A stretch of DNA of 64,000 bases from Pseudomonas maioricensis (GTDB taxonomy: Bacteria > Pseudomonadota > Gammaproteobacteria > Pseudomonadales > Pseudomonadaceae). The stretch's first letter is position 1. Each line of letters begins with the position of its first letter. Of the stretch, positions 35,106 to 44,479 are shown in pieces. The notes beneath the pieces are model-generated. The model saw nothing but the letters and a program-made list of their open reading frames with translations, did no database searches and was not told the DNA's origin. The stretch lies in assembly GCF_022790535.1 (NCBI RefSeq), contig NZ_LOHG01000012.1, positions 48,627 through 112,626 of the forward strand, in the 5' to 3' direction. A program made the position numbers and the translations under genes.

Positions 35106-37808
35106 ATGTCCATGATCAAACAAGGCTTAGGCCTTAGCCTGCTTGCGTTGAGCGTCGCTCAGGCAAGTACAGTAATGGCTGTCACCCCGATGACGGGCAA
35201 TGAAGTCGAAGCGCGGGTTGGCGCGATGCTCGACAACATGAGCCAGTCGGAAAAGATCAACTTTTCGCGCGTCGATGACGGGCGCATGATCCCCAAGCTG
35301 GACAAGTTCAACCTGCAAGGCACCGTCGCCTATGACTCGGCAATGGGCGTACTGGTAGGCGGCAAGACCTTTGGTGCGCAGTACCCGTCACCGTCGGCAC
35401 TGGCCGCGACGTGGAGCATCAACCGGGCTAAAGAGTTCGGTCTGGCGATTGGCTACGAAACCCGGATCGCTGGCGGTCAGCAAATGCTGTCTCCGGCCAT
35501 CAATCTCTATCGCACCCCGTTCAACGGGCGTTCCGCCGAGTACATGAGTGGCGAAGATCCATTCCTCGGCGCAGTGTTGGCGCCGGCCGTCACCAACGGT
35601 ATTCAGGTTCAGGGGATTCAGGCTGCAGCCAAGCATTACCTGATGAACGAGCAAGAGGCGAACCGGCACTATCTGGACGTCAAAATTGACGAGCGAGCCA
35701 TGCAGGAGCTGTATCTGCCCGGCTTTGAATCGCTGGTCAAGAACTCGAACATTGCCTCGATCATGTGCGGCTACAACAAGATCAACGGCGAATATGCCTG
35801 TGAGAATCATCACCTGATCACTGACATCCTGAAAGGCCAGTGGGGCTTCCAGGGCAACGTGATGAGTGACTTCAACTCGGTGCAGGACGCCTTCAAAGGC
35901 GCTTGGGCCGGCACCGATATCGACATGCCGAGCGGCCTGCAATTCACTGAAGCCAAGTTGCTGCCCTATGTCTGGAACGGCCAACTGCATCAGAGCGTGA
36001 TCGACGACAAAGTCCGCAGGAATCTCAGGGCACTGGTCAGCTACGGCTTCGATAAGGGCATCAACAAAGCTCAGCCTCTTGAGCACCGTGAGTACGGCCA
36101 ACTGGCTGCGCTGAACGTCGCGAGGGAATCGATTGTGCTCCTGCGCAACGAACCTGTAGACGGGCAGAAACCTCTGCTGCCACTGCCGAAAACGGCAAAA
36201 ATCGCTGTCATCGGCGACCTGGCAATGCAGCCACCGACTGCGCCATTCGGCACCGCTTACTCAGCGCCTGCCAGCTACGTGACCGAGCTGAGCGGGCTCA
36301 AGCAACTGGCGTCGAACGCCAGCAATGTCGACTACCTGCCGGAGATGAGCCTCGATCCGAAATCGTCGGTCTGGTATCAGCCGAGTACAGGTAAAGGCAA
36401 GGACGCCATCAGCAACACGGGTGTCAAAGCGGAGTACTACGCCAACACCACGCTGTCCGGCGATCCTGTTGCAACCCGCATCGAGCCGGGCCTTAACCTG
36501 AGCTGGATCACCAACACCAACGTGACCGACAGCGGCACAAGCGCGGTAACCGGCTACACCCCGGCACCGGGCGCGTTCTCGGCTCGGTTCACCAGCAAGA
36601 TCAAACCCACCATCACCGGCCCGCACGTGTTCAAAGTCCGTGCCGATGGTGCCTACAAGCTCTGGATCAACGACGAGTTGGTGGTTGAGGATGAAGACAA
36701 GCAGGTTTCATTCGACCTGATTCCGGTGGTGCCACGTACCGTCAAGACTGTCGCGCTGAAAGCCGGCACCGAGTACAACGTGCGCTTGGAATATCGTCGA
36801 CTCAAAGGCAATTACACCCCGGTGCTGGGCGGCATGAATGGCGTGCAACTGAGCTGGGCGTCGCTGCGTCCACCGACCAATCTGGCTGACTATGACGCAG
36901 TCGTGGTGGCAGCGGGCAGCAACTTCGAATACGAAGGCGAGTCCCTTGATCACCCGTTCGAACTGCCGCAATTCCAGTCCGAGCTGATCAGCTTCGTGCA
37001 GAGAGCTAACCCGAAAACCATCGTCGTGATGCACGGCGGCGGTGGTATGGATATGCAACCGTGGGCAACCAAGGTTGCTGCTTCCCTGCACGCGTGGTTC
37101 CCGGGTCAGCAAGGCGGTCAGGCACTGGCGGAAATCCTCTACGGCAAGGTCAACCCATCTGGCAAGCTGCCCATCACGCTGGACAAGAAAGTGCAGGACA
37201 ACCCGAGCTTCGCCTCGTACTCCGATCCGGCACCGTACTACTTCAGCAGCCCTAAACCGCCGACTGAAATGACCTACAGCGAAGGCTTGTATCTGGGCTA
37301 CCGCGGTTACGACAAGAACCATGCGAAGCCGCTCTACCCGTTCGGGTTCGGCCTGTCCTACACGACCTACGCATACAGCGATCTGAAACTGTCGACTAAC
37401 GTGCTTGCACCCGGCGCAACCATCAAGGCCACGTTCACCGTGACCAACACGGGTGACAAGCCTGGTTTCGAAGTGGCTCAGTTGTACGTGCAGCCTTCAA
37501 AGCCGCAAGTTGATCGTCCGGAAAAAGAGCTGAAGGGCTTCTCCAAGGTCTACCTGAAGCCGGGCGAAAGCAAAACCGTGACGATCCCGCTGGACGCCCG
37601 CTCGTTCGCCTACTATTCGCCTGACGCGGTCAGCTGGATTGTAGACCCGGGCAAGTTCAAGGTTCTGGTAGGCAAGGACTCGGAAAACCTGGCGCTGAAC
37701 CGTACGGTGGTCGCGCTGTATGGCGAAAAACTATCCACGCGTGAATCCAACCCTCTCCCGACTCCGCTGCGCAAAGCAGTTCAGGTCAAGCCAGAACAGG
37801 CTTACTAA
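35106..37808 (+). CDS. Exported GH3 beta-glucosidase/xylosidase-type enzyme with PA14 domain
   Basis: 900 residues with a signal peptide (LGLSLLALSVAQASTVMA). The GH3 barrel contains KHYLMNEQE and the nucleophile Asp in VMSDFNSV. The second GH3 domain follows (ESIVLLRNEP; VVVAAGSNFEYEGESLDHPF) and is interrupted at about 440-580 by a PA14 carbohydrate-binding insert (VKAEYYANTTLSGDP; HVFKVRADGAYKLWIND). A fibronectin-III-like domain ends the protein. It would hydrolyse beta-linked oligosaccharides in the periplasm or outside. The xylose genes lie 3 kb further on, so a xylo- or gluco-oligosaccharide is plausible. ATG has AGGAG upstream. Confidence 0.9.
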   Translation: MSMIKQGLGLSLLALSVAQASTVMAVTPMTGNEVEARVGAMLDNMSQSEKINFSRVDDGRMIPKLDKFNLQGTVAYDSAMGVLVGGKTFGAQYPSPSALAATWSINRAKEFGLAIGYETRIAGGQQMLSPAINLYRTPFNGRSAEYMSGEDPFLGAVLAPAVTNGIQVQGIQAAAKHYLMNEQEANRHYLDVKIDERAMQELYLPGFESLVKNSNIASIMCGYNKINGEYACENHHLITDILKGQWGFQGNVMSDFNSVQDAFKGAWAGTDIDMPSGLQFTEAKLLPYVWNGQLHQSVIDDKVRRNLRALVSYGFDKGINKAQPLEHREYGQLAALNVARESIVLLRNEPVDGQKPLLPLPKTAKIAVIGDLAMQPPTAPFGTAYSAPASYVTELSGLKQLASNASNVDYLPEMSLDPKSSVWYQPSTGKGKDAISNTGVKAEYYANTTLSGDPVATRIEPGLNLSWITNTNVTDSGTSAVTGYTPAPGAFSARFTSKIKPTITGPHVFKVRADGAYKLWINDELVVEDEDKQVSFDLIPVVPRTVKTVALKAGTEYNVRLEYRRLKGNYTPVLGGMNGVQLSWASLRPPTNLADYDAVVVAAGSNFEYEGESLDHPFELPQFQSELISFVQRANPKTIVVMHGGGGMDMQPWATKVAASLHAWFPGQQGGQALAEILYGKVNPSGKLPITLDKKVQDNPSFASYSDPAPYYFSSPKPPTEMTYSEGLYLGYRGYDKNHAKPLYPFGFGLSYTTYAYSDLKLSTNVLAPGATIKATFTVTNTGDKPGFEVAQLYVQPSKPQVDRPEKELKGFSKVYLKPGESKTVTIPLDARSFAYYSPDAVSWIVDPGKFKVLVGKDSENLALNRTVVALYGEKLSTRESNPLPTPLRKAVQVKPEQAY

Positions 37809-37815
37809 GAAGGCC

Positions 37816-37844
37816 TGATCGGTGGCTTCTACAGCCACCGATCA
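37816..37844. terminator. Bidirectional hairpin between convergent genes
   Basis: TGATCGGTGGCT (37816-37827) pairs perfectly with 37833-37844 around a 5-base loop. It separates the beta-glucosidase stop from the stop of the convergent TetR gene. No long T run. Confidence 0.65.
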
Positions 37845-37865
37845 CCGGCTATCAAGCGGTCGTTC

Positions 37866-38585
37866 TCAGGCGAGTCCGGCCGGCTTGAGATCCGAAGCCA
37901 GACGCTCAAGATACCTGGCGAAGGCGCGTTCAATCGGTACGTAATCCGGGGAGCGAAGCCATTGAATCTGCATGCCGTCCATCATCGAAGCAATCTCGAG
38001 GCTGACCTGCTTCACATCGGTGGCCGAGTGAATTTCGCCCGCTTTGATCAGAAGATTGAGATGAGCTTGAAGGTGGCTGTGCACAATCCCAAAGCGCTCG
38101 CTGAACCAAAGGTTGGCCGGGTGGGTAACGGACAGACTTTCCGTATTGATGATCATCAACGCCTGACTGACAGCGGCATCCTCGGTACTGAACTTCATGA
38201 TGAACTTCAGAAACGATAAAAACCCTTCCAGCGACGCGACCTCATCCGCTTCCTGCAAGCGGGTGGCGACGTATTGATCCCGATGCTGCAGCACCGCGTG
38301 CAACAGCGCGAGCTTATTGGGAAAGTGATGCAGCAATCCGACTTGCGATATACCCGCGACCTTGGCGACATTGGTCAGCGTTGCCCCCGCGAACCCATCC
38401 CTGGCAAAAATAACCATGGCGGCTTGAATGATTTCGAGTTTGCGCACATCGCCTTTGGGGATATGGCGACGCTTGGGGGGAGCGGCTGGGTCAGGAGCGG
38501 GAATTTTTTTTGGCATTTGAATAGCACTGTCCGTTGCGCAGATATGAAACCTGTCAGCGTATTGATTTTTCGCTGAAGCGTTCAT
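37866..38585 (-). CDS. TetR/AcrR family transcriptional regulator
   Basis: 239 residues from ATG 38585. The helix-turn-helix is at about 47-92 (IIQAAMVIFARDGFAGATLTNVAKVAGISQVGLLHHF), followed by an all-helical ligand domain. The N-terminal 40 residues are Pro/Lys-rich and unusual for the family. The ATG directly follows the TAA of a 45-codon ORF (TAAATG), which favours this start; ATG 38516 is an alternative. Convergent with the beta-glucosidase gene, which it could control. Confidence 0.8.
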   Translation of the reverse strand: MNASAKNQYADRFHICATDSAIQMPKKIPAPDPAAPPKRRHIPKGDVRKLEIIQAAMVIFARDGFAGATLTNVAKVAGISQVGLLHHFPNKLALLHAVLQHRDQYVATRLQEADEVASLEGFLSFLKFIMKFSTEDAAVSQALMIINTESLSVTHPANLWFSERFGIVHSHLQAHLNLLIKAGEIHSATDVKQVSLEIASMMDGMQIQWLRSPDYVPIERAFARYLERLASDLKPAGLA

Positions 38586-38723
38586 TTATAGGCCAAACAA
38601 TACCCATAGAGAAATTTTCGGAAAGTTCATCAGCGATGCACCAATGAAATGCAACCCCAGGCCCATGCCGTAAGGGTGAAAAACATCCAGAACTGCACGT
38701 GGATCCAGCCGGCCGCGGAACAT
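38586..38723 (-). CDS. Tiny ORF (45 aa) resembling antenna-type single-helix peptides
   Basis: ATG 38723 has AAAGG at 8-base spacing. The 45-residue product contains LDPRAVLDVFHPYGMGLGLH and then a hydrophobic end with LWVLFGL. The order DPR, hydrophobic stretch, LHFI, with a central His recalls light-harvesting alpha peptides (PF00556). The spacing differs by two residues from the classic form and Pseudomonas is not phototrophic, so the likeness may be chance. Its TAA directly abuts the TetR ATG. Low confidence that it is expressed. Confidence 0.35.
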   Translation of the reverse strand: MFRGRLDPRAVLDVFHPYGMGLGLHFIGASLMNFPKISLWVLFGL

Positions 38724-38918
38724 ACCATGTACCTTTGGAGCTGACAAATGCCCCACCGTTCGCGATACATGCGCCACAAAGGACGGCCCTCCATGGATAC
38801 ACGCAAGGTTCGAATCGTACGAGAAAATGTTCTGTCGGATAATGGGTAGCTGCTGAAAAAAATATCGAGTTCGAGATGCAGCGCCGGTGCAATCCGCAGG
38901 ACCAGCCGGGCGATGTTC

Positions 38919-40097
38919 CTAAATAATCACCTCCTGCCGATACTCAAGTGGCGTACAACCAAACTCGCGACGGAATACGGTGTGCAAGTACTGCGCAGAT
39001 TTGAAGCCGCAATTGCGAGCAGTATCTGCAATGGTCGAGTCGGTGTTCTTCAGGCCATTGGCCGCCGCCGTGAGTTTGAAGCGCAGAATTTCGTCATGCA
39101 CGCTGCAGCCGCGCGCGTCACGAAAGTGCGACTCCAGGGCTGAACGCGACACACCCACATAAGCGGCGACTTGCGCCGTCTTGATGCCCTGGCAAGCGTA
39201 TTGGCGAATGAACAACAATGCCTGCATCACATAAGGATCGCCTAATGGCTGGTGCAGGCTCGACAGCTGTACGTTGATCGAATCCGGGGGGATCAGAATG
39301 TGCGTGCCCTTGGCGGGCATACCGTGCAGCATCTGATGCAGCAACTGCGCGGCCGTGCGTCCCATGGTCTCTGTGCCCTGGCTGACGGAGCTCAGCGGGA
39401 CCCGCGTCAAGCTGCGGGTCAGCGGATCATTATCGATGCCAATCAGCGCCACCTGTTCCGGAACGGCAATCCCGGCCGTCAGGCAGGCCTGGAGCAACTG
39501 CCGCGCCCGGGCATCACTGACGGCAATGATCCCGATAGGCTTGGGCAAGCTTTGCAGCCAGGTAATCTGCTGTTCAACAGCACTGTCCCAAAGCGGCGCG
39601 CTGGTGCCCATGCCACGGTAGACCTCAGCATGCAGACCGTCGCGCTGCATTAATTTGCGAAACGCCTTCTCACGCTCCTGAGCCCAACGATTGGCTTGTG
39701 CTTCTGGCAGGCTGAAACAGGCAAAACGGGTCAAACCCGCTTCAATGAGGTGTTCGTAAGCCAGCGTCATCAAGGCCTGATTATCGGTGGCGACGTAAGG
39801 GATACCTCGCGGATAGTCCTCCTCGTTCTGATAAGAGCCGCCCACCGCAACCACTGGCAACCTGATCCCGGCCAGCGCCTCGCCAATCATTGGGTCATCA
39901 AAGTCGGCAATGATCCCGTCCCCTTGCCAACGCTCGATACCTTTCAGGCGGCAGAGAAAATCCTCCTCCAGAAATAAATCCCAGGAAGCGCGGGTACTGC
40001 TGAGGTAGTTGCCGATGCCGCTGATAATGCCGCGGTCATAGATCTTGCTGCCATTGAATAACAGCGCAACGCGGTGAACGGGCGGTACAGTTTTCAT
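38919..40097 (-). CDS. xylR: Xylose operon transcriptional activator XylR
   Basis: 392 residues from ATG 40097, which has AGGA 9 bases upstream. An N-terminal LacI-type sugar-binding domain (VALLFNGSKIYDRGIISGIG near 10; IGIIAVSDARARQLLQACL; VALIGIDNDPLTRSL) is fused to a C-terminal AraC DNA-binding domain with two helix-turn-helix units (VAAYVGVSRSALESHFRD; IADTARNCGFKSAQYLHTVF). This architecture defines XylR, which activates xylose genes when bound to D-xylose. It is divergent from xylA. Confidence 0.92.
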   Translation of the reverse strand: MKTVPPVHRVALLFNGSKIYDRGIISGIGNYLSSTRASWDLFLEEDFLCRLKGIERWQGDGIIADFDDPMIGEALAGIRLPVVAVGGSYQNEEDYPRGIPYVATDNQALMTLAYEHLIEAGLTRFACFSLPEAQANRWAQEREKAFRKLMQRDGLHAEVYRGMGTSAPLWDSAVEQQITWLQSLPKPIGIIAVSDARARQLLQACLTAGIAVPEQVALIGIDNDPLTRSLTRVPLSSVSQGTETMGRTAAQLLHQMLHGMPAKGTHILIPPDSINVQLSSLHQPLGDPYVMQALLFIRQYACQGIKTAQVAAYVGVSRSALESHFRDARGCSVHDEILRFKLTAAANGLKNTDSTIADTARNCGFKSAQYLHTVFRREFGCTPLEYRQEVII

Positions 40098-40160
40098 TGT
40101 TATTGTCCTGGGCCGGGCCAAGGTTATCGAAACAGACTAGGCGTGCAGACGAAGAATCTC

Positions 40161-40185
40161 AATACGCAAAATCGCACTGCGTGTT
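40161..40185. promoter_or_regulatory. Candidate XylR site between xylR and xylA
   Basis: AATACGCA at 40161-40168 and TGCGTGTT at 40178-40185 form an imperfect inverted repeat (7 of 8 positions) with a 9-base spacer, inside the 177-base divergent region. Assignment to XylR is from position only. Confidence 0.35.
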
Positions 40186-40274
40186 GATGATTTTCATAAT
40201 CGGCAGTCACAGGGCCGTTGCTAGTATCGAGGCATCCACAAGAACAACCGATAAGAACAACAAGGACATTGCGA

Positions 40275-41591
40275 ATGCCATATTTCCCCGCTATCGACCG
40301 AATTCGCTTCGAAGGCCCTGACAGCGATTCGCCCCTCGCCTTTCGCCACTACGATGCGAACAAAATCATCCTCGGCAAGCCAATGCGCGAGCACCTGCGC
40401 ATGGCTGCCTGCTACTGGCACACCTTCGTTTGGCCAGGCTCCGACGTGTTCGGCGCAGGCACCTTCAAACGCCCCTGGCAACACCCGGGAGATCCGCTGG
40501 AGACGGCGATTGGCAAAGCCGAGGCGGCGTTCGAGTTCTTTACCAAGCTGGGGATCGACTACTACTGCTTTCACGACACTGATGTCGCCCCGGAAGGCAG
40601 CTCGCTCAAGGAGTACCGCAATAACTTTGCGCACATGGTCGACCATCTGGAGCGCCATCAGGAGCAAAGCGGAATAAAGCTGTTGTGGGGCACTGCCAAC
40701 TGCTTCAGCAACCCGCGTTTTGCCGCTGGCGCTGCGAGTAATCCGGACCCGGAAGTCTTTGCCTGTGCCGCTGCTCAGGTATTCAGTGCCATGAACGCGA
40801 CCCTGCGCCTAGGCGGCGCCAACTACGTGCTGTGGGGTGGCCGCGAGGGTTATGAAACCCTGCTCAACACCGACTTGAAACGTGAACGTGAACAGCTGGG
40901 CCGTTTCATGCAGATGGTGGTTGAGCACAAACACCAGATCAATTTCAAAGGCGACCTGCTGATCGAGCCCAAACCCCAAGAGCCGACCAAACACCAATAC
41001 GATTACGACAGCGCCACCGTATTTGGCTTCCTGCAGCAGTTCGGTCTGGAGAACGAAATCAAGGTCAACATCGAGGCCAACCACGCCACCCTTGCCGGTC
41101 ATAGCTTCCATCATGAGATAGCGACGGCTGCGTCCCTGGGGATCTTTGGCAGTATCGACGCGAATCGCGGTGATCCGCAAAACGGCTGGGACACCGACCA
41201 GTTCCCCAACAGTGTCGAAGAGATGACGCTGGCCACTTATGAAATCCTCAAGGCGGGCGGATTCAAGAATGGCGGGTTCAACTTCGACTCCAAGGTGCGT
41301 CGGCAAAGCCTGGGCGAAATCGATCTGTTTCACGGCCATGTAGGGGCGATGGATGTCCTCGCCCTGTCCCTCGAACGCGCAGCAGCCATGCTGCAGAACG
41401 ACCGGCTCCAGCAATTCAAGGATCAGCGCTACGCAGGCTGGCAGCAGCCGTTGGGCAAGTCGGTGCTGGCGGGCGAGTTCAGCCTACAGTCACTGGCCGA
41501 ACATGCCTTCGCCAAAGAGCTGAATCCACAAGCCGTCAGCGGCAGGCAGGAAATGCTCGAAAACGTTGTTAACCAGTTCATTTATCGCTGA
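40275..41591 (+). CDS. xylA: Xylose isomerase
   Basis: 438 residues from ATG 40275 (AAGGA 9 bases upstream); the frame starts 19 codons earlier without support. This class II xylose isomerase converts D-xylose to D-xylulose. The catalytic His100 and Asp103 are in FHDTDVAPEG. Metal and substrate residues are in LLIEPKPQEPTKHQYDYD, NIEANHATLAGHSFHHE and SIDANRGDPQNGWDTDQFP. It starts the xyl operon, followed by the ABC importer. A xylulokinase gene is not seen next to it. Confidence 0.96.
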   Translation: MPYFPAIDRIRFEGPDSDSPLAFRHYDANKIILGKPMREHLRMAACYWHTFVWPGSDVFGAGTFKRPWQHPGDPLETAIGKAEAAFEFFTKLGIDYYCFHDTDVAPEGSSLKEYRNNFAHMVDHLERHQEQSGIKLLWGTANCFSNPRFAAGAASNPDPEVFACAAAQVFSAMNATLRLGGANYVLWGGREGYETLLNTDLKREREQLGRFMQMVVEHKHQINFKGDLLIEPKPQEPTKHQYDYDSATVFGFLQQFGLENEIKVNIEANHATLAGHSFHHEIATAASLGIFGSIDANRGDPQNGWDTDQFPNSVEEMTLATYEILKAGGFKNGGFNFDSKVRRQSLGEIDLFHGHVGAMDVLALSLERAAAMLQNDRLQQFKDQRYAGWQQPLGKSVLAGEFSLQSLAEHAFAKELNPQAVSGRQEMLENVVNQFIYR

Positions 41592-41741
41592 TCGCAATCA
41601 AGGCTCGCGGGCACCGCAATCCAGTTACATTCGCGCGACAAATCTGTGCTCGCGGTGCCTTGCGACTCTCTACAGTTCTACCAGCACGATATTCATCGTC
41701 AGGCTGTCGCTTCTAAAAACAACAATAAAGGACGCACCACT

Positions 41742-42743
41742 ATGAAGAGTTTTAAATGCACGCTACTGGTTGGCGCTCTCGCGCTGCTGTCAATTCCGGC
41801 CATGGCCGACCCTGCCCATCCAAAAATCGGCTTCTCCATTGATGACCTGCGCCTGGAGCGCTGGGCCCGCGATCGCGATTACTTCGTCGCGGCGGCGGAA
41901 AAAATGGACGCCAAGGTCTTCGTACAATCGGCCGACGCCAACGAGCAAAAGCAGATTTCGCAGATCGAGAACCTTATTTCTCGCGGGGTCGATGTGATTG
42001 TCATCGTGCCGTTCAATGCCACGGTACTGACCAACGCTGTTGCAGAGGCGAAGAAAGCCGGGATCAAAGTCGTGTCTTACGACCGGCTGATTCTCAATGC
42101 TGACATTGACGCGTACATCTCCTTCGATAACGAAAAGGTCGGCGAGATGCAGGCCAGCGGCGTGTTGAACGCCGCACCCAAGGGTAATTACTTTTTGCTC
42201 GGTGGCGCGCCGACCGACAACAACGCAAAAGTGCTGCGTGAAGGCCAGATGAAGATCTTGCAACCCGCAATAGACAAGGGCGATATCAAGATCGTCGGCC
42301 AGCAATGGGTCAAAGAGTGGAACCCGACTGAAGCGCTGAGCATTGTCGAAAACGCCCTGACCCGAAACGACAACAAGATCGACGGCATCGTTGCCTCTAA
42401 CGACGCCACCGCAGGCGGCGCGATTCAGGCACTGGCTGCACAGAAACTGGCTGGTAAGGTGCCGATCTCGGGTCAGGACGCCGATCTGGCAGCGATCAAG
42501 CGCGTGATCAGCGGCACACAGACCATGACCGTTTACAAACCGCTGAAGCTCATCGCTACCGAAGCCGCCAAGCTTTCGGTGCAACTGGCGCGCAACGAGA
42601 AACCCACCTACAGCTCGCAGTACGACAACGGCAGCAAAAAAGTCGACACCATCCTGCTCACGCCAACACCGCTGACCAAGGACAACATTGATCTGCTGGA
42701 GAAGGACGGGTTTTACACCAAGGCGCAGATTGAGGGGAAGTGA
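41742..42743 (+). CDS. xylF: D-xylose ABC transporter, substrate-binding protein
   Basis: 333 residues from ATG 41742 with AAAGGA about 9 bases upstream. The signal peptide is MKSFKCTLLVGALALLSIPA-MA. The mature protein follows the periplasmic sugar-binding type I fold (KIGFSIDDLRLERWARDRDYF; IDAYISFDNEKVGEMQA; DGIVASNDATAGGAIQAL), as in E. coli XylF. It delivers D-xylose to XylGH. A REPIN separates it from xylG, which may keep the xylF message more stable than the membrane components. Confidence 0.95.
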   Translation: MKSFKCTLLVGALALLSIPAMADPAHPKIGFSIDDLRLERWARDRDYFVAAAEKMDAKVFVQSADANEQKQISQIENLISRGVDVIVIVPFNATVLTNAVAEAKKAGIKVVSYDRLILNADIDAYISFDNEKVGEMQASGVLNAAPKGNYFLLGGAPTDNNAKVLREGQMKILQPAIDKGDIKIVGQQWVKEWNPTEALSIVENALTRNDNKIDGIVASNDATAGGAIQALAAQKLAGKVPISGQDADLAAIKRVISGTQTMTVYKPLKLIATEAAKLSVQLARNEKPTYSSQYDNGSKKVDTILLTPTPLTKDNIDLLEKDGFYTKAQIEGK

Positions 42744-42802
42744 TCTGAGCGTAAACCTCGCTCCGATCAAAAAATGCATTCCTTTGAATTGAAATGCATT
42801 TT

Positions 42803-42878
42803 CTGTAGGAGCTGCCGAAGGCTGCGAAGGCACCCGTCCAGACACACCGCCATCGCAGCCTTCGGCAGCGCCTACAGA
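42803..42878. repeat. REPIN, class A, between xylF and xylG
   Basis: Class A pair; one arm has GCGCCTACAG where others have GCTCCTACAG. It is inside the xylose operon. Confidence 0.9.
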
Positions 42879-42919
42879 AACAGTGTCCGCCTGCACCCGC
42901 TTATCTTTGAGCATTCGCT

Positions 42920-44479
42920 ATGTCCAACTTCTTGCTGCAAATGAATGGCATCGTCAAAACCTTCGACGGGGTAAAGGCCCTCAATGGCATTGATATCAAG
43001 GTCAGGCCGGGGGAATGCGTAGGGCTGTGCGGCGAAAATGGCGCAGGTAAATCGACGCTGATGAAAGTGCTTTCAGCGGTCTACCCGCACGGTACCTGGG
43101 AAGGTGAAATTCTCTGGGATGGCCAGCCACTCAAGGCACAGTCGATCAGCGAAACCGAGGCAGCCGGAATCGTCATCATTCACCAGGAATTGACCCTGGT
43201 GCCCGACCTCTCGGTGACCGAGAACATCTTCATGGGGCATGAGTTGACGCTGTTCGGCGGGCGCATGAACTACCCCGCCATGACCCACCGTGCCGAAGCC
43301 CTGATGCGCGAACTGAAAGTCCCGGACATGAACGTATCGCTGCCGGTTTCCCAGTACGGCGGCGGCTATCAGCAACTGGTGGAAATCGCCAAGGCGTTGA
43401 ACAAGCAGGCACGACTGTTGATTCTCGACGAGCCCTCATCGGCCTTGACCCGCTCGGAAATCGAGGTGCTGCTGGATATTATTCGTGACCTCAAAGCGAA
43501 GGGCGTTGCATGCGTCTACATCTCCCACAAGCTGGATGAAGTCGCCGCCGTGTGTGACACCGTTTCGGTTATCCGGGACGGCAAACACATTGCTACCACC
43601 GCGATGGCGGACATGGACATTGCACGGATCATCACCCAGATGGTCGGGCGGGAAATGAGCAACCTTTATCCCACCGAACCCCATGACATCGGCGAAGTGA
43701 TATTCGAGGCGCGCCATATCACCTGCTACGACGTCGACAACCCGAAGCGCAAACGGGTCGACGATATTTCGTTCGCCCTCAAGCGTGGCGAAATACTCGG
43801 TATTGCCGGGCTGGTCGGCGCAGGTCGCACGGAGCTGGTCTCGGCATTGTTTGGCGCCTACCCCGGCCGCCACGAAGGCGAAGTCTGGCTGGACGGAAAA
43901 CTCGTCGACACGCGCACACCACTGAAATCGATCCACGCCGGGTTGTGCATGGTGCCCGAGGACCGCAAGCGCCAAGGCATCATTCCCGATCTGGGAGTCG
44001 GCCAGAATATTACCCTCGCAGTGCTGGACTCATACTCCAGGCTGACCCGCATTGACGCCGAAGCCGAGCTGGACAGCATCGACAAGGAAATCTCGCGCAT
44101 GCACCTCAAGACCGCGAGCCCGTTCTTGCCGATCACCAGCCTGTCTGGCGGCAATCAGCAAAAAGCCGTGCTCGCAAAAATGCTGCTGACCCAACCCCGC
44201 GTGCTGATTCTCGATGAGCCCACCCGTGGCGTCGACGTCGGCGCTAAATACGAGATCTACAAACTGATGGGCGCGCTGGCGGCCGCTGGCGTGTCGATCA
44301 TCATGGTGTCCTCCGAGCTGGCCGAAGTGCTCGGCGTCTCCGATCGGGTCCTGGTCATAGGCGAAGGGCAACTGCGCGGTGACTTCATCAATCACGATCT
44401 GACCCAGGAACAGGTACTCGCCGCTGCACTCAGCCAAACCGCCGACCCTAACAACAATAATGATCGGAAGTCCGCGTAG
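42920..44479 (+). CDS. xylG: D-xylose ABC transporter, ATP-binding protein
   Basis: 519 residues with two nucleotide-binding domains, as in sugar importers of the CUT2 family. First Walker A GENGAGKST is at 38-46, with signature YGGGYQQLVEIAKAL. The second domain has GLVGAGRTEL, which lacks the usual GK of Walker A as is typical of this family, and the signature LSGGNQQKAVLAKML. No strong Shine-Dalgarno precedes the ATG. The stop directly adjoins the xylH start. Confidence 0.95.
   Translation: MSNFLLQMNGIVKTFDGVKALNGIDIKVRPGECVGLCGENGAGKSTLMKVLSAVYPHGTWEGEILWDGQPLKAQSISETEAAGIVIIHQELTLVPDLSVTENIFMGHELTLFGGRMNYPAMTHRAEALMRELKVPDMNVSLPVSQYGGGYQQLVEIAKALNKQARLLILDEPSSALTRSEIEVLLDIIRDLKAKGVACVYISHKLDEVAAVCDTVSVIRDGKHIATTAMADMDIARIITQMVGREMSNLYPTEPHDIGEVIFEARHITCYDVDNPKRKRVDDISFALKRGEILGIAGLVGAGRTELVSALFGAYPGRHEGEVWLDGKLVDTRTPLKSIHAGLCMVPEDRKRQGIIPDLGVGQNITLAVLDSYSRLTRIDAEAELDSIDKEISRMHLKTASPFLPITSLSGGNQQKAVLAKMLLTQPRVLILDEPTRGVDVGAKYEIYKLMGALAAAGVSIIMVSSELAEVLGVSDRVLVIGEGQLRGDFINHDLTQEQVLAAALSQTADPNNNNDRKSA

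Noticed and set aside
38554..38892. 112-codon frame overlapping the small ORF before the TetR gene
   Set aside because: Cys/Arg/Trp-rich, lacks a ribosome site and overlaps a better-supported short frame.
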